A stretch of DNA of 64,000 nucleotides from Parabacteroides timonensis (GCF_900128505.1 NZ_LT669941.1:133933-197932); one strand, 5' to 3'. Positions 8,088 through 17,981 are shown, counted from the stretch's first letter. The notes: generated by a model not told the origin, from the sequence alone. Program-made: numbers and translations.

Positions 8088-9086
8088 ATGAGAAGAACAG
8101 GCTTATTTGTAGCATCCCTTATGCTATCTACTACCCTTTGGGCACAGTCACCGGTTGAAAAAGGACTAGGTGTGATCAATAAAGAAAATGCAGAAGCTTA
8201 TATTGGCTTTTTAGCCAGTGATGAACTGGAAGGGCGTGAAGCCGGGTTTCAGGGAGGGCGTATTGCTGCAGAATATATTGTTTCGAATCTGAAGACAATG
8301 GGCATTGCTCCTTTGAATGAATCTTATTATCAACCTTTTGAAGCCTATAATAAGGAAAGACAGAAAAGAGGACGCTTTCAGGTTCATCCGGATTCGATCG
8401 CTCAGTTGAAACAAGGGGTACATCAGAAACTATCGATGCGTAATATCCTGGGTAAGATAGAAGGAAAGAATCCGAATGAATTTGTAATTATCGGTGCACA
8501 CTATGATCACCTGGGCTTCGATCCGATGCTGGAAGGCGATCAGATTTATAATGGAGCGGATGATAATGCATCAGGTGTATCTGCCGTACTCCAGGTGGCA
8601 AAAGCATTTCTGGCCTCCGGACAACAACCGGAACGTACTGTGATCTTTGCTTTTTGGGATGGAGAGGAGAAAGGATTGTTAGGTTCCGAGTATTTTGTGC
8701 AGAACTGCTCTTTCCTTAAAGACGTAAAGGGCTATCTGAATTACGATATGATAGGACGCAACTCGAATGAGGCGGTTCCCGAACAAGTAGATTATTTCTA
8801 TACGGAGGCAAATAAGGCTTTTGGCGACTGGCTGAAAAATGATATAAAGAAATATGATCTGAATTTGAAGCCTATTTATCATGCCTGGGATAAGCCGGTA
8901 GGAGGGAGCGATAACGGAACGTTTGCCAAACGCGATATTCCTATTATCTGGTATCACACCAACGGTCATCCGGATTATCACATGCCGAGCGACCATGTGG
9001 ATAAGATCAATTGGGATAAGATTGTAGATATAACAAAAGCCTCTTTCCTGAATATGTGGAATCTGGCAAATGAGAAAAAATATTGA
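8088..9086 (+). CDS. Exported M28-family zinc metallopeptidase
   Basis: A 332-residue aminopeptidase-type M28 enzyme with a signal peptide (MRRTGLFVASLMLSTTLWAQS). The co-catalytic zinc ligands are visible: His/Asp in GAHYDHLG, Asp in GADDNASGV, the Glu pair in FWDGEEKGLLGS, Asp in YLNYDMIGRN, and the C-terminal His in WYHTNGHPDYHMPSDH. Family members remove N-terminal residues from peptides, here probably in the periplasm. It stands alone, with its own promoter and a terminator shared with the convergent gene. Confidence 0.9.
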   Translation: MRRTGLFVASLMLSTTLWAQSPVEKGLGVINKENAEAYIGFLASDELEGREAGFQGGRIAAEYIVSNLKTMGIAPLNESYYQPFEAYNKERQKRGRFQVHPDSIAQLKQGVHQKLSMRNILGKIEGKNPNEFVIIGAHYDHLGFDPMLEGDQIYNGADDNASGVSAVLQVAKAFLASGQQPERTVIFAFWDGEEKGLLGSEYFVQNCSFLKDVKGYLNYDMIGRNSNEAVPEQVDYFYTEANKAFGDWLKNDIKKYDLNLKPIYHAWDKPVGGSDNGTFAKRDIPIIWYHTNGHPDYHMPSDHVDKINWDKIVDITKASFLNMWNLANEKKY

Positions 9087-9104
9087 TTGCCGGATTGAGA
9101 ATAG

Positions 9105-9138
9105 GAAAGCCGTACAAGACTGACTTGTACGGCTTTTC
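9105..9138. terminator. Bidirectional terminator
   Basis: GAAAGCCGTACAAG (9105-9118) pairs with CTTGTACGGCTTTTC (9124-9138), with A/T tracts on both sides. It separates the convergent M28 peptidase and the accessory protein gene of the first Sus-like triad. Confidence 0.85.
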
Positions 9139-9142
9139 TATT

Positions 9143-9787
9143 TTATAATCCCAGGCAATAATTGACTAGTGTGATGACATCTTTCGCATTCTTCATGTCT
9201 GTTTTCGTTTCTTTAATATAAGTTTCGATGAGGTTCTCTTTGCCGGGAAAGAGCTTTAATAACGACTTTTTGTTTTTGAACTTGAAAGAGGTGCCATCGC
9301 GGAAAATACAATATTCATTCTGATTGGCGAGTTTATAAACTTCAGTGTATTGATTTTCGTAAGCACCGTAATTCAACTGGTTTGTGTTTAAACTTTCCAC
9401 TTTGGCCTGTTGGGTTACGCCGAAAGCATTTTTATATCCCTGGGAAGCATTCTTCAACAACCAGTTAATACCGATAGTGCCATTCGGTATCTGAAGTATC
9501 TCATAGAAGTTTTCCCTGGAACCGGTCGGAATGAATTTGGCATTCCCGATATAAACCGTGTCGACCTGGGCTACGTTGGTGAGTAGCATTTCTTCCGAAC
9601 CGTTTTTGAACATCATCTTCTGATTGCCGGCATCATAGTTCAGTTCCGCCGGTGTCTTCGAGTTGTTCTTCATTAACACGACACCTTTCGAGTAGTCTTC
9701 GAAAAGCATCTGACGCTTCTTTTGTGCATTAGCACTGCCGATGGTTGCTATACAGCACAGGATGGTGATTAACAGGTATGTTCTCAT
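9143..9787 (-). CDS. Exported accessory protein of SusCD triad 1, unknown function
   Basis: A 214-residue protein with a signal peptide (MRTYLLITILCCIATIGSANAQ). I do not recognise a family. It is clearly homologous to the product of 30226-30876: both have VLMKN..KT.A.LNYD..N.KM, a VDT.YI...KFIP stretch, PNG....NWLL, and a C-terminal KSLLKLFPGKE..I..YIKE....MKN..., ending in NYC.GL. No membrane span or lipobox follows the signal. It is the third gene of susC-susD-accessory, so it may assist assembly or substrate handling of the outer-membrane complex (inference). A hairpin separates it from susD. Confidence 0.75.
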   Translation of the reverse strand: MRTYLLITILCCIATIGSANAQKKRQMLFEDYSKGVVLMKNNSKTPAELNYDAGNQKMMFKNGSEEMLLTNVAQVDTVYIGNAKFIPTGSRENFYEILQIPNGTIGINWLLKNASQGYKNAFGVTQQAKVESLNTNQLNYGAYENQYTEVYKLANQNEYCIFRDGTSFKFKNKKSLLKLFPGKENLIETYIKETKTDMKNAKDVITLVNYCLGL

Positions 9788-9802
9788 TGTAGTAGAATAT
9801 GG

Positions 9803-9837
9803 GAAAGAGCAGTTACAGATTCTGTAACTACTCTTTC
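9803..9837 (-). promoter_or_regulatory. Intercistronic hairpin between susD 1 and the accessory gene
   Basis: GAAAGAG-c-AGTTACA on the left arm pairs with TGTAACT-a-CTCTTTC on the right arm around a short loop. No strong T-run follows on the minus strand, so it may act as a partial terminator or an RNA-processing site that lowers accessory protein expression relative to SusD. An analogous hairpin sits at 30174-30204. Confidence 0.55.
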
Positions 9838-9856
9838 GAGGTTATTAATAAAAGAA

Positions 9857-11755
9857 TTAATTCTTTGGTCCTTCACCCCATTGCGGAGCACCCTGATCCT
9901 GCCAGGTACGTTCTGAGTTCAGAATAGATGTGTTAGCATCGCCGGCACCAGTAATAGTGTAGCCCTGTGCTGCATAGGCATCTCTCTGGATCTGATACAA
10001 CTGGCTCGTTTCGTTAGGAACACCTGTCTGGAAACGACGCGGGAAGTTGGTCACAGGGATGGAAGCGTAATTTTCACGGTTGATAAACTGTGAATTGAAT
10101 TTAGGCAAACCAGAACGACGTGCAGTGACAAACTGGTCGTAAGGATACAAGGTAAAGTTGATCAATTGTTGCAAGTATACTTTTTCCAGTTGTTCGCTGG
10201 CTGAACCGCTCAGCTTGTAATCGTCTGATGCCAGCATCGCTTCGATCTCTCCGCTTTTCAGTTCGATGGAAACTTCATTCGGATCATAATCATAAGTAGT
10301 ACCGTAATAAGCGATCTGGTTTAATCCGGCTACTTTGTCATATTCCTGAACAGACAGTTTAACACCTTGTGTGAAATAGCTTTCAGCCGTACCGGGCAAG
10401 TTTGCCCCCAATAGTTTGAACTCAGCCAGATACAGGTTTACTTCACTTCCACCCAGATACAATCCGTACCAGGGGCGGTTGTCGTTTTTGGTGATTACAG
10501 GACCGCCGGGAACTGTTGGCAGGGTGAAATTATAGTAACGTCCGATAACCATCTGATGCTGGTACATAGAGTAGGGGCGATAGCTTTTTGCACTCTGCCC
10601 GTTTTCATCGGTAATCTTGTAACGGTTTTCATAGTCAAACCATTCACCGTAAACAGCTGAATTGTTCTTGGCATTATATTCAACCGGAAGACCGTAATAA
10701 CGAACCCAGGGTTCACCCATTCCTTTCCATTTCACGAATGTTTTCTTTCCGCCGGACGTCGTATATTCAACGTTTTCTTCGATATAGGAAGGAATCTCCT
10801 TGCTCTGATCATAGAATTCCTGAATGATTTTAGAGTTCCAGTCGTTTTTACGATAAAGGAAACGAACGCGAGGGTCTTTGTTTTCAAGCATGAAATCTAC
10901 TACGCGCTGGCTGGAAGCCGTTCCGTCCATAAATCCGTTGCTCCAGTGATAAATGTAATCGTCACTGCTTGAGTTTACGATACTTTTATTGAAAATCATG
11001 GCGTCATCCAAAGAGTCGATATAGCCGCAGGAAGCATTTGCTACTTCCGAAGCAATAGTCAAAGCTCTTGCTTTATCCTGAGATATCAAACGAGCGGCAA
11101 TTCTAAGTTTCATTGAATTAGCCAGTTTGGCCCACTTGTTGAGGTCTCCTTTGTAAACGATATCTTGCTCGTTTGTAAAAATCTGATCGGTGGCAGTCGT
11201 GAATATTGTAATAGCGTTATCCAATTGGGTCAGCCACAATGTGTACAAATCTGCAATTCTGTCGTAAGCCGGAGTCAGTGTACCGCCATGTAAAGCGTTA
11301 CCGGCTTCCGTAAACTGGATATCACCATTGATATCACTGCTTGAAAGTGCCAGATAAGCTGTAAGAACATCTACGCAAGCAGCAGTTGCCGCATGTTTGG
11401 CCGCATCTTCTTCACTCATGTTGGAGCGTAGATAGGCTATTTCATGAGCGAGTTTCAGTGTTCTCACATAATTCACTCCACCGGTGACAGTAGTCAAAGC
11501 AGAGCTTTCCGTAAAACTGCCCGTAGGCACTGCCATTTGGCTCCATGCCGTCAACATCGGTGCATCGTAGAACCAAAATGTATAATCGAACGGATCAAAA
11601 TCCATGGCAGCCATTGCAAACAGATAGGAGGGGTCACCCACAGTCACCTGCGAAGGGCTGGAGTTGATATCAGCGAAATCGTCACGGCATCCGGTGGTGC
11701 ACAGCAGGGCTACACCCAGGCCGAATCCCATTAATATATTACTATATTTGTTCAT
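9857..11755 (-). CDS. SusD/RagB-like surface lipoprotein (pair 1)
   Basis: A 632-residue SusD-like_2-type lipoprotein. The signal ends in a lipobox with Cys23 (LLCTTGC), followed by RDDF, giving the Asp-rich export context of surface lipoproteins. The product caps the SusC barrel and captures nutrient on the cell surface. A conserved repetitive helical core carries KWAKLANSMKLRIAAR and the WYGLYLGGSEVNLYLAEFKLLGANLPGTAES region, and the C-terminus is WQDQGAPQWGEGPKN. It is closely related to the SusD proteins of pairs 2 and 3. The susC gene lies 31 nt upstream. No glycosidase is nearby, so the ligand may be a peptide or other oligomer (inference). Confidence 0.9.
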   Translation of the reverse strand: MNKYSNILMGFGLGVALLCTTGCRDDFADINSSPSQVTVGDPSYLFAMAAMDFDPFDYTFWFYDAPMLTAWSQMAVPTGSFTESSALTTVTGGVNYVRTLKLAHEIAYLRSNMSEEDAAKHAATAACVDVLTAYLALSSSDINGDIQFTEAGNALHGGTLTPAYDRIADLYTLWLTQLDNAITIFTTATDQIFTNEQDIVYKGDLNKWAKLANSMKLRIAARLISQDKARALTIASEVANASCGYIDSLDDAMIFNKSIVNSSSDDYIYHWSNGFMDGTASSQRVVDFMLENKDPRVRFLYRKNDWNSKIIQEFYDQSKEIPSYIEENVEYTTSGGKKTFVKWKGMGEPWVRYYGLPVEYNAKNNSAVYGEWFDYENRYKITDENGQSAKSYRPYSMYQHQMVIGRYYNFTLPTVPGGPVITKNDNRPWYGLYLGGSEVNLYLAEFKLLGANLPGTAESYFTQGVKLSVQEYDKVAGLNQIAYYGTTYDYDPNEVSIELKSGEIEAMLASDDYKLSGSASEQLEKVYLQQLINFTLYPYDQFVTARRSGLPKFNSQFINRENYASIPVTNFPRRFQTGVPNETSQLYQIQRDAYAAQGYTITGAGDANTSILNSERTWQDQGAPQWGEGPKN

Positions 11756-11786
11756 GTCTCAATTAATTTAAAGTTTCTTGTTTTGT

Positions 11787-14700
11787 TTAGAATCCAACAT
11801 TAATAGTAAATGTGTAGTTAGCAGTCATACCGTTGAAAGAACGGATACGGAATTCGGAAGCAGATGTACCGCGGACAGATTCCGGGTTGATCTTATTCGG
11901 CATCGTATTCAACAGATAACCCAGGTTACGTCCGGATACTGAAAGATTTAAATGCTGTGCTCCCAATTTATGTGCAATCTTATTAGGCATTCTGTACGAT
12001 ACGGTGATTTCACGAAGAGCGATGTAATTCAGTTTTTTCACCCAATCGTCATTCACGACTCCTGTACCCCAGGCGTTGTTCCAGTAATGCCATGCCGAAG
12101 CATGCTGTGGGTCTACCAAACCTTTGTCATACAAATTCTGATAAGTTTCGCCACCTTCTGCAACAGTATAAGAAGTTCCGTTCGGAAGAGGAATAGAAGT
12201 TCCGCCTTCAACCAAGCCAACCGGGATCAAGCCGTCGTGATATTGCTGGCCATCCCAGATAGAGGTATAAGTCATACCGCCGTTTTCCGAGTCGCGCCAT
12301 TTCAAGGAACTTTCAGTAAAGCCATAAGCCAAACCGTAGCGGTTGGCATAAGATGCCACATAGCCACCGAAACGCATATCGAACAAAGCACGTAAACTCC
12401 AGTTCTTATAAGTAAGCGAAGTGCTTACGGAACCTAAGAAATCGGGAACCATCGAGCCGACAACTTCTGCTTCACCGCTACGTTGGTAATACATGGCGTG
12501 CATACCTCTGTCACCTCCATAATAAGAGGTTGCATTTAATATAGGCAGACCGGTTTTTTCATCGATCTTAGCTTTAGAGTCACTCATCAGGACACCATAC
12601 GATTCGCCTACTTTGGCTACTGAACCGACACGGTAGTTACCGTAAGCTACCTCACCACTCAAAGTAATATAATCAGCTACATTAGGATGTAACTCTACGA
12701 TTTTATTATTATTCTTGGTATACGTAAAGTTCAAATCCCATTGCCAGTCTTTATTCTTGAACGGAGTGGTATTCAATGCAATTTCCAATCCCTTGTTTTC
12801 AATGTTACCGGCGTTGATGTACTGGCTATTGATACCGGATATACCAGGAACACTGATCGACATGATCTGGTCTTTCGTATTTTCCTTATAATATGTCATG
12901 TCGATACCGATCCGGTTAGACAGGAAGCGCCAGTCCAAACCTATTTCCCATGCGTTTTTACGTTCCGGCTTCAAATTCGTTGAATAGGCTGTTGTCGGAA
13001 TGCTCAAAGCATATACGTTTGTTGCGCCTTGCGATTGGGCGGTCAATAATGAATATGCCGAGTTGATGGTGTAAGCATCCGTATCGTTACCCACCTGTGC
13101 CCATGATCCACGCACTTTGGCAAAAGAGATCCATGTCGGAAGCTGGTCGCGGAACGTTTCGTGGATCAGCCAGGATGCAGAGATTGACGGATAGAAATAT
13201 GAGTAGTTACCGTGAGTATCCGAATAAACCAGGGCAGACGACCAGTCGTTACGTCCGGTTACATCCAGGAAGAGCTGATCTTTCCAGCTGACGCTAGCTT
13301 GAAAAGATAAAGATAACATCCGTTTTTCTCCTTCTATTTTACCGCTGTAAGAAGGTGTATTAATAGAGTTTGCTATAAAATACTGGTTGGGTACAACTAA
13401 ACCGCCATTCGTATTTTCTTTCATCACCTGCTGCATATTATTATAATATTCACCACGTATAAAGCCTCCGAATGTGAAATCGTTTATACTTTTATTGAAT
13501 GTGAATGCAGCATTCAGGTTCGTTTGCTCTTTTGTATACTGCCCCATTTCGTAGTATCCGCTTTTCTTGTTGGCATAACTATCGCCCGGTTTTTTCTCTT
13601 CGTGGCGTTTGTAATAATAGTTATAGTTTCCTTCTGCGCGAAACTTCATCCAGTCGGTTAATTCCACGTTCAAAACCAAGGTCGGACGAACTGAGGTTTC
13701 CTTCTGTGAATAATCATTTTCATAGATGTTCCACCAAGTACTTCTTCCTGGGTTGTTACCGTATTCGTCACCATAGTCGGCACTAGCCAAACCACCGTGC
13801 GATCCTTTATAACGTTTACGGAAATATTGTGTATCATACGTACGTCCCCAGGTTCCGTCTACGAATAACTCTCCGATATTCGGTTGAGCATTTTTCGGAT
13901 TTGAATTGGCAAAAGAGATAGAAGCTTCCACCTCTACTTTATCGGTTATCTTATGAGATGCTTTAGCCAGGAACGAGGTACGGTCGAAGCTGTTGTTCGG
14001 TAATGTACCGCTAGCATACTTATAAGACAGAGAAGTGTAGAAAGATGTTTTTTCGCTGCTGCCGCTTACGGAAACGTTGGTATTGCTGTTGAATCCTAAA
14101 TTATAGGCATCTTTAAAGTTATTCTCTACCGGGCTGTAAGCGATTGTCGAATAATCATAGTTTTCAATGTTACGTCCGTCGAATGCCGGTCCCCAATGAC
14201 GACCTGTTCCGCCGGAAAGAGTCGGATTACCCGCAGAGTTCAGATAAAATTGCCCGATATTATCATATAGATAATAATTCCCATTGGCATCCGTTTCTCC
14301 ATAACTTACGTTACCGGTATATTGTCCGCGTCCATACTTGTTCTGTAATTTCGGTTGTTTGAACATGTGATCGATACCGAAAGTCTGAGAAACATTCACT
14401 CCGATACCTTGTTTACCCTTACCTGATTTTGTCGTAATAACGACTGCACCGTTCAGACCGCGTGAACCGTAAAGGGCGGTAGCGGCAGCACCTTTCAGTA
14501 CAGAAACAGTTTCGAAGTCATCCGGGTTCAGGTTCTTCAACTCATTACCGTAGTCGTAGTTGTGAGCCGTCCAGTCTGCATCACCATCCCTGATAGCGTT
14601 GTCCAGAACAACTCCGTCGATTACATAAATCGGCTGGTTGTTTTTACCCAAGGTAGAGGCACCGCGAATCTGGATCTTTGTAGCACCGAACATACCACCG

Positions 14701-15212
14701 TCGGAACCGGCAATTTCAACCCCTGCCACTTTACCTTGTAAAGCGGAAACCGGATTGATCGCATTGTTTAGCAACTCTTCACCTTTTAATTCGGTAACGG
14801 CATATCCCAATGCTTTCGTTTCGCGTTTCATACCTAAAGCGGTTACGACTACTTCGTCGAGCGCTTGAGAATCTTCTTTCAGCTTTACGTTAAGAGAAGA
14901 TTGTCCGGTATACCGGATTTCCTGTGTTGCATACCCTATAAATGAAACCTGGATGGTGGCCCCGTTTTGCACACCTTCCAATGTAAAATTACCGTTCATG
15001 TCGGTAATTGTACCATTAGTGGTTCCTTTCACTACGATAGAGGCGCCGGCAACGGGGCCGAAATCATCCTCTACTACCCCGGTGAGTCTCCCGCTTTGCT
15101 GGGAAATACCGGTACTTGGCTTACTTGGCGTCAGATCTGCATAGGCGTTTCCTGAGAAACTAAGTGCTCCTGCGATCAGAACTAAGCTGACAGGCTTTAA
15201 GTTTTTCAACAT
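11787..15212 (-). CDS. SusC/RagA-like TonB-dependent outer-membrane transporter (pair 1)
   Basis: A 1141-residue SusC-family channel. In order: signal peptide (to about residue 25), a carboxypeptidase-regulatory-like beta-sandwich (LTGVVEDDFGPVAGASIVVKG), TonB box-like LDEVVVTALG, plug domain with GKVAGVEI and IQIRGASTLG, then a 22-strand barrel ending in an aromatic residue (NYTFTINVGF). It imports the ligand captured by its SusD partner using TonB energy. The first 145 or so residues are nearly the same in all four SusC proteins here. The leader contains a shared palindrome and hairpin. No sigma/anti-sigma or HTCS regulator is adjacent. Confidence 0.95.
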   Translation of the reverse strand: MLKNLKPVSLVLIAGALSFSGNAYADLTPSKPSTGISQQSGRLTGVVEDDFGPVAGASIVVKGTTNGTITDMNGNFTLEGVQNGATIQVSFIGYATQEIRYTGQSSLNVKLKEDSQALDEVVVTALGMKRETKALGYAVTELKGEELLNNAINPVSALQGKVAGVEIAGSDGGMFGATKIQIRGASTLGKNNQPIYVIDGVVLDNAIRDGDADWTAHNYDYGNELKNLNPDDFETVSVLKGAAATALYGSRGLNGAVVITTKSGKGKQGIGVNVSQTFGIDHMFKQPKLQNKYGRGQYTGNVSYGETDANGNYYLYDNIGQFYLNSAGNPTLSGGTGRHWGPAFDGRNIENYDYSTIAYSPVENNFKDAYNLGFNSNTNVSVSGSSEKTSFYTSLSYKYASGTLPNNSFDRTSFLAKASHKITDKVEVEASISFANSNPKNAQPNIGELFVDGTWGRTYDTQYFRKRYKGSHGGLASADYGDEYGNNPGRSTWWNIYENDYSQKETSVRPTLVLNVELTDWMKFRAEGNYNYYYKRHEEKKPGDSYANKKSGYYEMGQYTKEQTNLNAAFTFNKSINDFTFGGFIRGEYYNNMQQVMKENTNGGLVVPNQYFIANSINTPSYSGKIEGEKRMLSLSFQASVSWKDQLFLDVTGRNDWSSALVYSDTHGNYSYFYPSISASWLIHETFRDQLPTWISFAKVRGSWAQVGNDTDAYTINSAYSLLTAQSQGATNVYALSIPTTAYSTNLKPERKNAWEIGLDWRFLSNRIGIDMTYYKENTKDQIMSISVPGISGINSQYINAGNIENKGLEIALNTTPFKNKDWQWDLNFTYTKNNNKIVELHPNVADYITLSGEVAYGNYRVGSVAKVGESYGVLMSDSKAKIDEKTGLPILNATSYYGGDRGMHAMYYQRSGEAEVVGSMVPDFLGSVSTSLTYKNWSLRALFDMRFGGYVASYANRYGLAYGFTESSLKWRDSENGGMTYTSIWDGQQYHDGLIPVGLVEGGTSIPLPNGTSYTVAEGGETYQNLYDKGLVDPQHASAWHYWNNAWGTGVVNDDWVKKLNYIALREITVSYRMPNKIAHKLGAQHLNLSVSGRNLGYLLNTMPNKINPESVRGTSASEFRIRSFNGMTANYTFTINVGF

Positions 15213-15234
15213 AATTGATAGTTTTTAGATTACC

Positions 15235-15263
15235 GAAGTGTTATTTTGGCGAATAAGCACTTC
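15235..15263 (-). promoter_or_regulatory. Leader hairpin of susC 1 with CGCCAA in the loop
   Basis: On the transcript strand, GAAGTG pairs with CACTTC and the loop contains CGCCAA. It ends 22 nt upstream of the start codon. Equivalent hairpins precede susC 2 and susC 3. Confidence 0.5.
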
Positions 15264-15338
15264 TTTGTTTAAAATGATAATAATGTATTAAGCTATGTAA
15301 TTTAACGTCTGTGTAAAAAAATCATTAGTGATCCTCAT

Positions 15339-15353
15339 AGTTCTAAAAGAACA
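15339..15353 (-). promoter_or_regulatory. Shared SusC leader palindrome (copy 1)
   Basis: GTTCTTTTAGAAC on the coding strand, 14 of 15 bases identical to the palindrome AGTTCTTTTAGAACT upstream of susC 2 and susC 3, with 127 nt between it and the ATG. A candidate promoter (TTG, 21 nt, TAATATTG) lies just upstream, placing the palindrome near the transcription start. The rest of 15213-15608 is AT-rich and I see no gene in it. Confidence 0.6.
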
Positions 15354-15608
15354 ATGGCAATATTAACATATATAATTGTTGATATTCAATATATGTATCT
15401 TTTATATGTGCATTTATTAACATTTAAATAAAGGGCGTTTTTGACCTCTTTTAGCGCTTTTGAGAATATTGCATTTGGTAAATATTTATTAATTGTTTTC
15501 AAAGGGAAGCATTGGCATCCGTTTTTTCTTTATTTATATAAATTTCACTTAATCCGGCGTCATCCTTTGTAAGAGAGGTCTTAATGTGTTGTTTTGTAAG
15601 TAGATAAA

Positions 15609-15640
15609 GGGTGACACCAGGGTAGAAAGTGGCGTCACCC
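15609..15640. terminator. Terminator of the vapE-like gene
   Basis: GGGTGACACCA pairs imperfectly with TGGCGTCACCC around GGGTAGAAAG. On the minus strand it follows the stop codon of the vapE-like gene by about 10 nt. Its stem resembles that of the hairpin at 18711-18747 on the other side of the vapE/HU module. Confidence 0.6.
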
Positions 15641-15650
15641 GTCTTGATTT

Positions 15651-17722
15651 CTATACTAGTTCTGTTACATGATAGTAATTGCCCGTCTTGGTATGTTTCT
15701 TGACCACATTATTTTTTAGCAGTATTCGTCCGAACAAAGCCATGTTGCGGACACCCGTTTTTATTTTGCTGCGTTGTTCGATCCGTCTGAGTATTTCAGC
15801 GGCAGGCAAAAGCTCACCTCTTTCTCCTGCTTCCGGCAGGCGGAAATACTGGAAGAAGAGTTGTTCTTCAATCGGGATCTGCTGGAACTGATGGTTGTTA
15901 TGGATAATGGCTGTCTCTTCTTCAGAGGTGAACCAGTACCGTTCGTTGCTGCGCAATGCGGCAGCCGCTTGGGTATACAGTTGGGCGTGATTGATCGGCA
16001 GGCTGCGGTCGATATTCCCGTTCAGCTCGATACAGATGAAACGGCGGCTTCCGGTCGGGTCGCTCAGTAGGTCCGCATTGTTGGAAGTCGCGATGAAAGA
16101 GGCATACCGTTTCATCGGCTGGATGCTACGCTTGTAAGGACGGCGGGCATTGATGACCGGTTTTTGAAGAATATGCTTCAGAAAGGCCTGGTGGTTAGGA
16201 CTGACCGAGTCGAACTCGTCGATATTAATCAGGGCGAAACGGTTCAGTAGGAGTTCGGCATCACGCTTGTTACTGAAGTCAATGCTGTCGGTATAATATT
16301 CCCGCAGTTCGGGTGGGAGCAGGTTGCGACACCAAGTGGACTTTCCGCATCCCTGCCGTCCTACCAGTAGGGGCGAGGCACTGTTGGCATGCATCTCGTC
16401 CAGTCCGCTCCAGTGAGCCACCATACTCAGAAACCAGATATAAAACTGATCCCGCCAAGCCGGGTTATTGCAAGGCAGGGTGTCTGCCAGCTGGCGGATA
16501 TGATCAGTCCCGTCCCAGGCGGGCAACTCCGACATATACTGCTCGATCGGCGAATAAGGCCTTACGCGGTTGGAGTAGACATACCGTTTCACATCCCTGT
16601 CCCACAGTGGAATACCTTCTTCCTGCGCGTTCAGGCTGATACTGTTGAGAACCTGTTCGTCGATGGGGAAGAAGTTGAAGTAATAAGATCTTCTTTCGCG
16701 ATATTCGACATCCCCTTTCAGGATATTGTATCTGAACTCATACCTCCGCTTCATAAATTCGTCCGTCTGCATGGCCAGTGCCTGTTCCGGTCGGATACAG
16801 GGTTTCCGTCCGAAACCGGAAGAGAGGCGGTAAACATTCCGCACGGTTGCCCGTATCTCCGTTTCAAAGATCCTGAAATGAGCGTGGATGGGAAGCCACT
16901 TGATCACCTCTTCTTCCGGTATGCCGCTGCGGAAACAATTTTCGGCCAGACAGGTCAGAAAAGGTTTGATGTCTTTCCCTTCTTTGTGGTAGCCGCTTAT
17001 CTCCATCGCTTGCTGCAATGCATTTTCGAAAAGCAGCGAGATGATGCGACTTCGTTCATGACCCGGAACCAGCCGCTGCAACGGATCTTCTACGGTATGC
17101 ACCTGGGTAGATACGGGTAGATTTTCAGGTAGCTTCCACGGTTGTTCGATCCGGATAGGCAGTGCGTCCGGATTGTAATAAATATCCGGATCGAAAGAGA
17201 GGCGGCAGGCTGCGTCCAATGCGTTTTCTTCGACGGCGATATCCTGTTGTAAGGCTTCCCGGTAGTAAGCAGCCGCCCTGTGTATGCTTCTTTATGGAAG
17301 AACTGAATTAAGGTATCATTCTGAGGGACAGTGTTATCCGATAATCTGAAAGGGATAACGATTTTGACACTTTTCCCGCTCGAACCGATAAAGGCAGCCA
17401 TTGTTTGCAAAGACGCAGAAGCCTGTCGGCGTACCTTTTCCGCTTCATTGCGGTTGGTCAGATTATTTATTTTAAGCAGAATTAACCCGTTGTATTCTTT
17501 TCTCACTAACTTCTTGTCCTGCTTTTTGAAAGTAGAACAGAAGTAGACCACTGGTAGCCGGTTTGCCTGTTTGACGGAAACTCCGTGTCGGATGTAGCGC
17601 AGCGCTTCGCGTAGGGCTGCCACCTGCTTTGTCTTATACCCGCTTCTGATCAGTTCGACCAGTTTTTCCATCCCGACAGTTCGTTGTGCTTTCATGTCAG
17701 CACTGAATAATGTAGTTTTCAT
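15651..17722 (-). pseudogene. BT4734-type/VapE-like primase-helicase gene, split by a frameshift
   Basis: Two overlapping frames together make a protein of about 690 residues. The N-terminal part (start ATG 17722, MKTTLFSADMKAQ) is a BT4734/BF3469-type domain with the stretch LPVVYFCSTFKKQ. The C-terminal part (to 15651) is a VapE-like P-loop domain with Walker A GRQGCGKST and Walker B LINIDEFDS. The frames meet at about 17279-17282, where TGTG (forward strand) looks like a two-base duplication: removing one TG joins ...FFHKEAY directly to RAAAYYREALQQDIAVEENA. VapE proteins resemble virus-type helicases linked to mobile elements. The split may be a real inactivation or a sequencing error. 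Confidence 0.75.
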
Positions 17723-17749
17723 AAGCTCTCTTTTTATTGATTTTTTCAG

Positions 17750-17757
17750 CAAATATA
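17750..17757 (-). promoter_or_regulatory. -7 element for the vapE-like gene
   Basis: Minus-strand TATATTTG, a perfect TAnnTTTG, 27 nt before the ATG at 17722. No good -33 TTG is visible. Confidence 0.4.
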
Positions 17758-17849
17758 AGTGCCGGAATGCCGGTTTGATACACCTTGGAAGCGATCATTA
17801 TCAACTGTGCATCAACTAATTTATCTATTGAAAACAGGGGAGAGAAGTA

Positions 17850-17879
17850 TTGTTTATATGCTAAAGTTTTGTATCTTTG
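17850..17879 (+). promoter_or_regulatory. Promoter of the HU-like gene
   Basis: TTG (17850-17852), 19-nt spacer, TATCTTTG (17872-17879). It matches the Bacteroidota consensus well. Transcription would begin at about 17886, so the long hairpin at 17896-17981 starts about 10 nt into the RNA. Confidence 0.6.
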
Positions 17880-17895
17880 GGAATAGGTTATTAAT

Positions 17896-17981
17896 TGTTC
17901 GACCCAGGAGAAAGATATGGTTGACCTGGGTAAAATAAAAGTATTACCTAGGTCAAGTATATCTTTTACCTGGGTCGAACA
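17896..17981 (+). repeat. Long imperfect inverted repeat in the HU-like gene leader
   Basis: Arms of 36 nt (17896-17931 and 17946-17981) match with six mismatches around a 14-nt A/T-rich loop. Each arm is itself partly palindromic, so a GACCcaGG / CCTGGGTC motif occurs four times, in alternating orientation. The element lies in the 5' leader of the HU-like gene and in the 320-bp divergent region with the vapE-like gene. It may be a protein-binding array or a strong RNA leader structure. Confidence 0.75.

Noticed and set aside
7943..8158. 71-residue plus-strand frame
   Set aside because: Covers the terminator and promoter region and overlaps the signal peptide of the M28 peptidase in another frame.
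16389..17120. 243-residue plus-strand frame
   Set aside because: Antisense to the vapE-like gene, with no recognisable domain.
17896..17981. Invertible promoter
   Set aside because: The arms are only 14 nt apart, too short to hold a promoter, and no recombinase gene is adjacent; a hairpin or binding site fits better.
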